Shown: piece after piece, positions 1-6,727 of the stretch
Position numbering within the stretch: position 1 is the first letter of the stretch
Layout of the letters: each line of letters opens with the position of its first letter
The notes under the pieces: model-generated
What the model saw: only the letters and a program-made list of their open reading frames with translations
Databases searched by the model: none
Told to the model about the DNA's origin: nothing
Made by a program: the position numbers and the translations under genes
From: Ophiostoma sp. CBS 140.51
Lineage: Eukaryota; Ascomycota; Sordariomycetes; Ophiostomatales; Ophiostomataceae
Direction of reading: 5' to 3'
DNA: 14,916 nucleotides
Assembly: GCA_029298735.1 (NCBI GenBank)
Contig: JANSLP010000522.1
Location: 1 to 14,916, forward strand

Positions 1-90
1 TAAAAAAAAGAAAGAAAGAAAAAAAGGCAGAAAAGATGAGGGGAAACGATAGAAAAGGGAAAAGAGGAGGAGAAGAAAAAGAAAGCCTCA
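1..90 (+). repeat. Polypurine tract
   Basis: Nearly every base is A or G, with runs such as AAAGAAAGAAA and GAGGAGGAGAAG and only a handful of pyrimidines. It is low-complexity sequence, not a defined repeat family. Similar purine-rich stretches recur at about 12719-12810, 13482-13530 and 14075-14130. Confidence 0.6.
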
Positions 91-1026
91 TTATCACATC
101 ATACGTTCTTATCACACGCCGGAGTAACAAAAAGACAAAACAAGCTTGCAAACCAAACGTGACTGACACCCAACAGACACCCGCGTACCAGGAAACGAAA
201 CAACCAAAAGCAAGTACGTGGTAGAAAGCAACCCAAAAGCGACCCCAAAGTAACAAAAAACCAGGATGGTAGACCAAAACGGTCAATATTGGCTTTCGGG
301 GGACCCTGCTGTGCGTGGGATACCTGTCTCGTTCCCGAGACAAAAGCACAAAATAGCTGTGAAAAAAAAGACAGGAAGAGAGGAAGAAAGCAGACCCAGC
401 TACTTTCAGTGTCTGCGGTTGCCTGCGGCGGTCGTCAAGGTTGACTGCAGTTCTCACATTCGCTCCTTCCCTTGGTCTTGCTCCTTCCTCTCACTGTTAC
501 CCCCCACTGAATAGAGTGGCCATAAGGCTATTAGCGCCCGCTCTGGCTCCCGTCAGGGTCTGGAAACAAAAGCGGAGCACATCAACACCACAACTACGGA
601 CAACAGACAATATCCCCTCCTCGGTCCCCTACAATTTATCACGCGAGATGCAGAAGAGTGACAGCACAGAAGGCCATGCAGATAGTGCATTGCAGAGAAG
701 TGCAGGGGCTTCGGTATCGAGAAGCGGAGACGGAGTCGAGGGGTCTGGACAGCCAATGTTCTTTCTTTCCATTCTTTTATCTCTTTGATTTACTTGCTCG
801 TCTCCATCTTGTCCGCATCTCGTATTTGCACATCTTGTGCATACGCCAAGAGTGTACCCCGGGGTCAGTACCAGAAAGGGAGAATTAGGGGAGGACAGGC
901 CTGTAAGGCCCAGGACAGTCCAGGCAGTCCAGAACGAAATGCACATCATTGCCGCAGTCTTTCGCCGTCCATTCACTGGTTGCACAGCAGGCGAATAGGC
1001 AAGAAATTGAAATCCGAGTCGATCCA

Positions 1027-1050
1027 AAAGTCGAACATAAAGTCGAACAA
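1027..1050 (+). repeat. Two-copy 12-bp tandem repeat
   Basis: AAAGTCGAACAT is followed directly by AAAGTCGAACAA, and then by a weaker ACTCGAAAAA. It lies in non-coding DNA and no function is apparent. Confidence 0.5.
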
Positions 1051-1665
1051 ACTCGAAAAAAAAGAGGTCGGACAAGACACAAGGCACAACATGCGTATTT
1101 GTCGTCATATGCAGGAGATTACTTTCCCCCTCTCTGTCGCTCTCGTTCGCGTTGTTCTTTCATTTCTCGTTCTGCCGCCAACCGAATTGCAGAACTGGCA
1201 GAGTACAAAAGGACCTAAAAGTCAAAGCGAATCCCATCCTCCCGAATGCCTTACCGTGGAACAGAGACGTGGGAGAAAAAGAAACGAATCGAGGAAGCTC
1301 TGTAGAAAAGTGGAAGATACTCCGCAGTCCGCCGTCTGTCAGCAGTCATCTTGCGTCAGATGGAAGGCGCTTCTTCGGGGAAGTGGCGACTCAATCAGCG
1401 TCAGAAACAGAAGAATAAAAGAAACGGAACGGCAACTCTTTTCTCGATCGAGATGTGCGTAAGATGCGGGTGAGAAGGAGAACGGCAGACAATACGAAAC
1501 GGCACAACAACGGCGGAGGGGATGGCAGATAAAAAGACGTGCCACGCCCTCTCATTCGACATTTGCATTTTTTAATTCTACAATAGGGGACTGTCACCAT
1601 GGGATGATGCGCATTGATCGCTGACGTCGATGATTCTTGTTTTCGTCGTAAATTTCTATATGTTG

Positions 1666-1673
1666 TATATACA
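1666..1673 (-). promoter_or_regulatory. UGUAUAUA element in 3' UTR of the mitochondrial-protein gene
   Basis: Read on the minus strand this is C-TGTATATA, beginning about 20 nt after the TAA stop of the gene above it. It fits the Pumilio/Puf3 core UGUANAUA. Puf3 in yeast binds mRNAs of nuclear-encoded mitochondrial proteins, and this gene has a predicted mitochondrial presequence. UGUA and UAUAUA are also ordinary 3'-end processing elements in fungi, so a simple poly(A) role is equally possible. Confidence 0.35.
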
Positions 1674-1693
1674 GTCGCGTCTATTCGTGTCCT

Positions 1694-3490
1694 TTACGAG
1701 TCCGAGGTCATACTCGCACCGCTCTCACCGGAATCTAACCTGCTGCTGCTGTCTATCCGTTTTTGAAGTAGCACATAAATCGCCTTAACGGCCTCCTCGG
1801 CCGACGATTTGGAGAATGCCGCTACGACTTCGGCCCGGAACGCGTCGTCCACTATCAAGTGGGTTCTTTTCTCTAATTCCCTTGGTAAGGGGCGCAATGT
1901 AGGGAAGAGTGTCGGTGGCTGCCGTGTCATTGTCCGCTGTGTTTCAGAGTTCACGATCGTCTGCAGGTCCCATATGCTGCTGTTGGCCGAGGATTTGTCG
2001 AGGCCGGTGGTGGCCGTAGGAGGCACAGAGCCGGCCATTGCCGTCAATCCAGGCGTCTCCGTCACTGTTTCGAGGTAGGCCGCGTAGCGCAAAGCCACCG
2101 CAACTATTATATCCGCATCAAGAGTTGCTTGTGTCTTGTCCACGACCTCCCACAACGTGCGCACAGCGCCGAGCTCAGCCAAGGCGGAAGTATATAGGTG
2201 GCTGTAGGGCGCGTGGGATGGCAGACGTTCCAATAGAACGCGGAAAGATACTTCGGGGCCCGCGTCGGGCGCCGGCCGCAATAAATTAACGCCCGAGACA
2301 AGAGAAAACAGCTCGGCCCGTGTACCATCTAGAGTAGCGGGAGTGTCTCGCATACGATCCAGCACCATATCAAGCGCCAGAGCCGCGGCCGGCCAGGCGC
2401 CGGCGTCTTTGGCTGCTGTGCTTGTGTAGGTACTGAGGAGTCGCTTGCAGTCCTCGGCTGTCCCCTGGCCTAGGCCAACCTGCAAGAACCTCTGCATGGC
2501 CGTTATGTTGTTGGTCAGGGCCGCCGTCCACATGCCCAGGGCCCATAGGGACGTTGCTTTGCCCAAGTTCTGTTCACCTTCCAGCCGGAGTGCATAGCTC
2601 CAGTTGAGCAGCATGGCCGTCACCTGGCTCGCAGTCCCCCGCTCATCCTTCTCCTTGTACTTGCTCCACTCCTGTGTCTCGATGAATGACACCAGTTTGT
2701 GCGCAATAGCCTCGCTGCACTGGATCGCCGCCGCCCGCCCGCCCGCTGTCTGCACGGCCAGAGACACAATCCGCCGTACCTCTATGGGTGTCCGGCTTTT
2801 TGTCAGAGCCTCCATAAGAAGGTCGGCTGTCTTGGTCATATCCTGACGCTCACGCGCCACCAGTGCTCTGTTGAGCAGCAAGGGAACCTTTTGTGGGGTC
2901 GCCGCCAGCCGCGCCGAGATGCCGTTGTGGTGCAACACATTACCGTGGCCCGGTTCCCGAACGTTCAGCACCGCCGCCCACACGTCCTTGTCCAGCACCT
3001 GCCACGGTGTCCGCTGGCTCTCCATGACCTTCATGCGCAGCCGCGCAGCCTCGATCTGCTTCTCGGTCTGGGCGAGCCGTTCTGCGAGGGCGTCAATGGA
3101 CGCGTGCGCTTTTGCCCACTTTTGCTTCTCGTAGTAGCCATCGAATTCTTCGTCGTAAGGGCGGACATTAGGATTGTCTATGGCATCAAGGTCAATGACA
3201 GACAGGGGAAGTTCGTAGAGCGGCGTGGCTGGGTGCATCTGCCACTCGGGACGTTGGATTCGGGGTGAGACGCTGGGCGGAGGCCGCGGGATAATCGTGC
3301 CCGGGGACACGCGAGGATATTTGGCGCTGGAAGTTGTCGAGAAGGATCGTTCTGCTGGCGGTCGTGTATGAGTGTATGTGTATGGAGTCAATGCTGTCGT
3401 CGAAGTGATTGTCATCGCCGTTGAGTCTGGCCGTTGGCCTGTTTGGCTCAAAAGAGGCCGAAGAGGCCGAAGTGGCCGGAGAGGTTGCAT
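1694..3490 (-). CDS. Predicted mitochondrial protein of unrecognised family (598 aa)
   Basis: An intron-free reading frame of 598 codons ending in TAA. I chose the ATG at 3490 because no ATG lies upstream in the frame and because it begins a basic, hydroxylated leader typical of a mitochondrial presequence. The leader starts M-Q-P and then repeats L-R-P three times. A likely processing site is R48-S-F50|S51-T-T, matching the R-x-F/Y|S rule. The next ATG, 25 codons in, would still leave part of the leader. After a proline-rich stretch, residues about 120-155 (KQKWAKAHASIDALAERLAQ and on) look like an amphipathic or coiled-coil helix. The rest is largely helical, with Ala/Leu-rich segments that could be helical-hairpin repeats, but I cannot place them in the PPR or TPR families. 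The C-terminal 20 residues are Ser-rich. Role unknown; mitochondrial gene expression or assembly is only a guess. The gene is divergent from SYF2. Confidence 0.8.
   Translation of the reverse strand: MQPLRPLRPLRPLLSQTGQRPDSTAMTITSTTALTPYTYTHTRPPAERSFSTTSSAKYPRVSPGTIIPRPPPSVSPRIQRPEWQMHPATPLYELPLSVIDLDAIDNPNVRPYDEEFDGYYEKQKWAKAHASIDALAERLAQTEKQIEAARLRMKVMESQRTPWQVLDKDVWAAVLNVREPGHGNVLHHNGISARLAATPQKVPLLLNRALVARERQDMTKTADLLMEALTKSRTPIEVRRIVSLAVQTAGGRAAAIQCSEAIAHKLVSFIETQEWSKYKEKDERGTASQVTAMLLNWSYALRLEGEQNLGKATSLWALGMWTAALTNNITAMQRFLQVGLGQGTAEDCKRLLSTYTSTAAKDAGAWPAAALALDMVLDRMRDTPATLDGTRAELFSLVSGVNLLRPAPDAGPEVSFRVLLERLPSHAPYSHLYTSALAELGAVRTLWEVVDKTQATLDADIIVAVALRYAAYLETVTETPGLTAMAGSVPPTATTGLDKSSANSSIWDLQTIVNSETQRTMTRQPPTLFPTLRPLPRELEKRTHLIVDDAFRAEVVAAFSKSSAEEAVKAIYVLLQKRIDSSSRLDSGESGASMTSDS
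3453..3488 (-). repeat. 9-bp tandem repeat encoding Leu-Arg-Pro units
   Basis: On the plus strand AGAGGCCGA occurs twice in a row, followed by AGTGGCCGG and a diverged AGAGGTTGC. The repeat is in frame and encodes the L-R-P units right after the start codon of the mitochondrial-protein gene, so copy-number change would lengthen or shorten the basic leader without a frameshift. Confidence 0.7.
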
Positions 3491-3952
3491 CTTGTCGGTC
3501 GTTCTGTCGCTGTGGAAATGACAGACGAAGAACGTCAAAGAACCAATTCGCTCAACTGTCAAGGAGAACCCATGCTGCGATGTTGTCACGAGGGAATGGC
3601 ACCACTTCCCCCCTTTCTGTCCAAGAACGACAATCCGGGGCAGATATGGAGACCGTCTGGGGTTGAAGTGTTGGAAGCGGGTCCTGAACGTCCGCTAAAA
3701 CTCTGGCCTCGGACCGGCTTGTGGTCAAGTTGTTGGAGCGGGTCGTAGCGTGCTTTTTCTGCCGCTGTGCCTGAAGGCGGTGAGGGAAGGACGAGCGCAA
3801 GCAAAAACACGTGGTCGCGACGACGGTCACGTGCAGGATCCAAGGCATTGCGTCGCAGCGCCTTTTCATAATAAGCGTTCCAGCCTTTTTCTGCCATCAC
3901 CTCCTCCAGCCGTTCCATCAACACTGTCCCTACCCATAACACGCCACACACA
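3491..3952. promoter_or_regulatory. Shared divergent promoter, mitochondrial-protein gene / SYF2
   Basis: A 462-bp intergenic region separates two start codons that point away from each other. It contains two CACGTG boxes (3808-3813 and 3828-3833). The stretch before the SYF2 ATG is pyrimidine- and C/A-rich, like many fungal 5' leaders. No clear TATA box is visible. Short open frames on both strands here lack family resemblance, and I treat them as leader sequence. Confidence 0.6.
3808..3833. promoter_or_regulatory. Pair of CACGTG (bHLH) boxes
   Basis: Palindromic CACGTG lies at 3808-3813 and again at 3828-3833, 20 bp apart (start to start), about two helical turns. The second is preceded by GT, giving GTCACGTG, the preferred site of Cbf1-type bHLH factors in yeast. 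Both lie about 120-145 bp upstream of the SYF2 start and about 320-340 bp from the divergent start. Binding is inferred from the motif only. Confidence 0.45.
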
Positions 3953-5164
3953 ATGCCTCCGCGAAAAAGAGTAACACGGGCCTCAAAGAAGGCCGAGGCT
4001 GCCGCCGAAGAGCCCGCCTCCGATCCTATGCCGACACAGCCCGAAGTGGAGGAGACTGCCGAGGAAGAACCAGCACCAAAGCCCAAGGCAACAAGAGCTT
4101 CAAAGAGAGGAGCTGTCAAGGCAAAAACGCCAGAGCCGGAGCCGGAGCCGGAGCCAGAAGCTGAGCCAGAGGCGGAACCCGAAGTCACACAACCTGAGCC
4201 CGAATCGATGGAGGTAGAACCGACAGAGGAGAAGGCAGGAGAGCCTGTCGAGGAGGTCGTCGAGAAGGCTGTTGAAGAGCCAGCAAAGAAGCCAGCGGAA
4301 GAGTCGAAAGCGCCAGAGTCAGAACCAGAAGAAGCACCAGCTACGCCCGAACCACCAAAGCAGACTACTGTCGCTGTACATCCTCCGCCTGCCGCCCCTG
4401 CTGCCGCAACATCTTCAGCAGCCGACCGCATGGCCCGCTTCAAGGCCCTCCAAGCCCGCGCCAAATCATCCTCCGACCAGAACCTCAAGGCTGCCGCAGC
4501 TGAGACCCAGCGCCTATCGACCGACGCGTCTCAACTAACCGCTCTGCGCCGCAAGGTAGCCGTCACCTCACACAAGATTTTGAAGGCGGAAGTAGAGGAT
4601 GCCGGTGGCGATTTCGAACGCAAACGCGCCTGGGATTGGACGGCCGAGGAGAGCGAGCGCTGGGATAAGCGCATGAAGAAGCGTGCCGCCCACCGCGACA
4701 ATGCTGCCTTCCAAGACTACACACAAGAGGCTGGCAAGGTCTACAAGAAGCAGATCCGCAACGCGGCGAGCCTTGCCGCGCCTGATCTCGACCAGTACGC
4801 GCGCGACAAGCTGGCTGCCGTCGAAAAGGCCGCGGCCGCGGGCACGCTCGAGATTGTGGAGACGGCGGACGGCGAGCTGATTGCCATTGACAAGGACGGC
4901 TCTTTCTTCTCGACGGCCGAGTCGACGTCGTTTGCCGACAACCGCCCGTCCAAGGAAGCCATTGACCGGCTGGTGAACGACCAGAAGAAGGCCGACGAGG
5001 CGGCGCTGCGCAAGCGTCGCGAGCGGCTGGCCAAGAACGGTGAGGATGCGGACGTCACCTACATCAACGAGAAGAATAAGCACTTCAACCAGAAGCTGGC
5101 GCGCTTCTACGACAAGTACACGACCGAGATTCGCGAGAGTTTTGAGCGTGGCACGATGATCTAG
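3953..5164 (+). CDS. SYF2: Pre-mRNA-splicing factor SYF2 with long acidic N-terminal extension
   Basis: A 403-residue intron-free gene. Residues about 160-403 carry the SYF2 domain: M160-ARFKAL, then DFERKRAWDWT (220-230), then NRPSKEAIDRLV, then the C-terminal block EDADVTYINEKNKHFN through ARFYDKYT and ERGTMI. SYF2 belongs to the NineTeen/Prp19-associated complex of the spliceosome and acts in the nucleus with Syf1 and Clf1/Isy1. Yeast and human homologues are only about 215-245 aa; here some 160 extra residues precede the domain. That extension starts with a basic, NLS-like PRKRVTRASKK, repeats TRASK at residue 47, then turns into Pro-Glu repeats (60-77) and an acidic, Ala/Pro-rich, low-complexity region up to about 157. 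The ATG at 3953 is the first in frame and follows ACACACA. Without that extension the protein would start at M160. Convergent with COQ11. Confidence 0.95.
   Translation: MPPRKRVTRASKKAEAAAEEPASDPMPTQPEVEETAEEEPAPKPKATRASKRGAVKAKTPEPEPEPEPEAEPEAEPEVTQPEPESMEVEPTEEKAGEPVEEVVEKAVEEPAKKPAEESKAPESEPEEAPATPEPPKQTTVAVHPPPAAPAAATSSAADRMARFKALQARAKSSSDQNLKAAAAETQRLSTDASQLTALRRKVAVTSHKILKAEVEDAGGDFERKRAWDWTAEESERWDKRMKKRAAHRDNAAFQDYTQEAGKVYKKQIRNAASLAAPDLDQYARDKLAAVEKAAAAGTLEIVETADGELIAIDKDGSFFSTAESTSFADNRPSKEAIDRLVNDQKKADEAALRKRRERLAKNGEDADVTYINEKNKHFNQKLARFYDKYTTEIRESFERGTMI
4130..4183 (+). repeat. In-frame hexanucleotide repeat (Pro-Glu) in SYF2
   Basis: Nine consecutive hexamers in frame: CCAGAG, three of CCGGAG, CCAGAA, GCTGAG, CCAGAG, GCGGAA and CCCGAA. 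They encode residues 60-77 as alternating Pro/Ala and Glu. The three identical central units suggest recent slippage; the outer ones have drifted by silent and Pro/Ala changes. Confidence 0.75.
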
Positions 5165-5455
5165 GGGACAGACAAAGGAGAGTGTATACTATCAATATTA
5201 GAGAGGGCAACAAGCGGTGCCGGCGTTTTGGACTGGATATTTTACAGTTGGATTTGCATAAGCATGTTTTTCATTTTGCGCTTGTTATTGTCTTGATTGT
5301 TTGGTTTGGGTTTTCATGGGTGGAACTGGTTCTATGGCTTGGGCAATTTGTCCTGTTAAACTATGATACACAAAAACGCTTGCTAATAATACATTTTGAC
5401 AACATCCTTTTCTCCGTCTGTTTTTTTTATTGCTTGTCTCTTTCTGCCGATGTAC
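5165..5455. other. Convergent 3' intergenic region, SYF2 / COQ11
   Basis: This is 291 bp between two stop codons facing each other, T/G-rich on the plus strand. On the minus strand AATAAA occurs at 5431-5426, about 25 nt beyond the COQ11 stop and next to an A8 run, and is a likely poly(A) signal. For SYF2, a UGUA-type element sits 18 nt past the stop and AATAAT/AATACA at about 5388-5395 could serve as its signal. The two 3' UTRs probably overlap. No gene seen. Confidence 0.55.
5183..5191 (+). promoter_or_regulatory. UGUAUACUA element in SYF2 3' UTR
   Basis: TGTATACTA begins 18 nt after the SYF2 stop codon. It fits the nine-base Puf4-type consensus UGUAHAHUA known from yeast. UGUA is also an upstream 3'-end processing element, so regulation by a PUF protein is only one reading. 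Confidence 0.3.
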
Positions 5456-6298
5456 CTACAGCATCCCCTTTCTCCATGCCCGGTTGGCCAGCTCGACCAG
5501 TTGTGCCACCTCCAGGGCGCCGCTCACAGACTCATCACTCAGTGCCTCAACGACAGCCTCGGCGACCTCGTCTGCCTTGAGCGGCTTCGTGCCCATCGTG
5601 CCCAGCAGGCCATTCAGAGCACCACCAGTAAACCGGTTGAAAACCGTGCCAGCACCGGCCAATGCAGCAATAGGGACCGTCAGCGGCCGTGCACCAGCAT
5701 CGTACATGAACGGCGCGCGCACAAAGATAGGACGGCCGAGAGGATGGCTTGGGTCTCTGGATGCGGCTTCCAGCTGCCGTTCAGCATCCCGCTTTGTGCT
5801 CAGATACCGTGACGGTAGACCCGGTGCACCGCTCGCGGCTGAGATGTAGGCAAACGACTCGACGCCGCCCTCAGCAGCAGCCTGTGCGGCCAAAATGGCG
5901 CTGTCCCGGTTCATCCGCTCGTACGTCAAGCCGTTCTTGGCCAAGGCTCCGGGTGGACCGCCCACCATCTTCTTGATTCCAGCGATTGGCGACTCCTGGC
6001 CCGACAGAATGCCCTTGTAATCGGCCTCGAGCAAGATACCCAGGCTGTGCACCGCATAGTTGGCGCCCCGGAACAGCGGTGCATAGGTTGCTGGCTGGAA
6101 GATGTCGGCGCGCTCCCAGGACACACGGCGGGCCCACGAGGGGGCGGTCCGCGCGTTTGTCACGGCTTCCCACTTCGGCTCGCCCGACCGGCTAATGGAC
6201 GTGACATCCCAACCGCGCTGCACGCCAAACTTGCAGATCCGCGATCCGAGGAAGCCGTTGCCGCCGCAGACAACGAGTCTCTTTGCTACTGTTGCCAT
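5456..6298 (-). CDS. COQ11: COQ11-type NAD(P)-dependent dehydrogenase (atypical SDR)
   Basis: A complete 280-residue intron-free gene, ATG in the context GCCATGG (as ACTCCATGG on its strand), stop TAG. The N-terminus RLVVCGGNGFLGSR holds the Rossmann dinucleotide motif G12-x-x-G15-x-x-G18. The block AVHSLGILLE (82-91), the ERMNRDSA segment, the strand AYISAASG (150-157) and the Y165-L-S-T-K169 (YxxxK) pair match the atypical short-chain dehydrogenase branch that includes yeast Coq11 (YLR290C). Coq11 is a matrix-side part of the coenzyme Q synthome that helps coenzyme Q synthesis; its exact substrate is unsettled. The protein is free-standing, not fused to COQ10 as in some fungi. No obvious cleavable presequence precedes the Rossmann fold; the basic MATVAKR start may suffice. 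A related NDUFA9-like or generic epimerase function is the main alternative, but length and the SLGILLE block favour COQ11. Confidence 0.85.
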   Translation of the reverse strand: MATVAKRLVVCGGNGFLGSRICKFGVQRGWDVTSISRSGEPKWEAVTNARTAPSWARRVSWERADIFQPATYAPLFRGANYAVHSLGILLEADYKGILSGQESPIAGIKKMVGGPPGALAKNGLTYERMNRDSAILAAQAAAEGGVESFAYISAASGAPGLPSRYLSTKRDAERQLEAASRDPSHPLGRPIFVRAPFMYDAGARPLTVPIAALAGAGTVFNRFTGGALNGLLGTMGTKPLKADEVAEAVVEALSDESVSGALEVAQLVELANRAWRKGML

Positions 6299-6324
6299 GG
6301 AGTGTGATTGGTTTGTGAATTGGT
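6299..6324 (-). promoter_or_regulatory. Tandem 12-bp unit with CCAAT cores in the COQ11 leader
   Basis: Read on the minus strand, CACAAACCAATT is followed directly by CACAAACCAATC and then ACACTCC just before the ATG. Each unit contains CCAAT (6323-6319 and 6311-6307). The position, within 25 nt of the start codon, argues that it is part of the 5' UTR; a role as binding sites for the HAP/CCAAT complex is possible but unusual so close to the ATG. Confidence 0.4.
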
Positions 6325-6480
6325 TTGTGGATGAGGTTTGGCAATTTTTTTAAATGTCGACTAATGCCAAAATACTCTCAGGTCAAATTTTGGCTCAATG
6401 GCAAAGTTTGTTGTTTTTGTTGGTAGTGGCATGAGGTGAGGTCATTGAAGCTTAAGGTCAGATCATGCTAGAGAGAGCTG

Positions 6481-6488
6481 CACGTGAC
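6481..6488. promoter_or_regulatory. CACGTGAC box (bHLH/Cbf1-type)
   Basis: CACGTGAC is the reverse complement of GTCACGTG, the same eight bases as in the promoter at 3826-3833. It lies 183 bp from the COQ11 start and 240 bp from the YAF9 start. Motif match only. Confidence 0.4.
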
Positions 6489-6547
6489 GCTGTCGAGCTT
6501 GGATGGGTGGGTCTGTGAAAATAAAGTGGATCTTTGTCGACTGGTAC

Positions 6548-6554
6548 CCAATCA
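6548..6554 (+). promoter_or_regulatory. CCAAT box
   Basis: CCAATCA, the preferred form of the CCAAT box bound by the Hap2/3/5 (HapB/C/E) complex in fungi, stands 176 bp upstream of the YAF9 ATG and 250 bp from COQ11. The complex often controls respiratory and mitochondrial genes, which would suit COQ11. Inference from the motif. Confidence 0.35.
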
Positions 6555-6727
6555 GGGGCCACCGTTGGAGGCAACGGCGAAATCGTCTTTCGCGAAGCGC
6601 GCCAACTCGACTTTGTCTTTGCGTCGATCACATCACATCACGTCCATCGCCATCGCGGCTGCCACCACCCACGACATCGCATCCTCCATTTCTCGCATAT
6701 CCGAGCACAATCTCAGTACCACCCACC

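Larger units (their letters stand above)
1..1693. other. Gene-free region, left edge
   Basis: No coding region can be supported here. The longest open stretch on the plus strand (785-1462) begins at a TTG codon and has no ATG until after about 100 codons. The longest minus-strand stretch (1108-629) begins with ATG, but its sequence is of mixed character with no recognisable motif. Stops are frequent in all frames and there is no C/G third-position bias like that of the genes to the right. The part just below 1694 should hold the 3' UTR and poly(A) site of the minus-strand gene. The rest may be the flank of a gene outside the window. Confidence 0.6.
6299..6727. promoter_or_regulatory. Shared divergent promoter, COQ11 / YAF9
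   Basis: A 429-bp region between divergent start codons. It contains CACGTGAC at 6481-6488, a CCAATCA box at 6548-6554, three direct AGGTCA hexamers (6380, 6439 and 6455) and an 8-bp inverted repeat, GCCAAAAT/ATTTTGGC (6366-6373 and 6387-6394). The part next to YAF9 is C-rich and pyrimidine-rich, like a 5' leader, and ends in CCACCATGG. Confidence 0.6.

Noticed and set aside
856..904. Two 10-bp palindromes, ACCCCGGGGT and ACAGGCCTGT
   Set aside because: Some fifteen palindromes of this length are expected by chance in 15 kb.
629..1108. 159-codon ATG frame on the minus strand
   Set aside because: No recognisable motif or compositional bias; it overlaps other equally open frames in a stop-rich intergenic region.
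785..1462. Open frame of 225 codons on the plus strand
   Set aside because: It opens with TTG and has no ATG until after about 100 codons; composition is mixed, with no domain or codon bias like the real genes.
3586..4488. 300-codon Ser/Ala/Gly-rich frame on the minus strand
   Set aside because: It is the antisense of the SYF2 Pro-Glu repeats, whose repeat structure keeps that frame open, and it starts at TTG.
4568..5083. 171-codon minus-strand frame inside SYF2
   Set aside because: Antisense shadow of a strongly conserved coding region.
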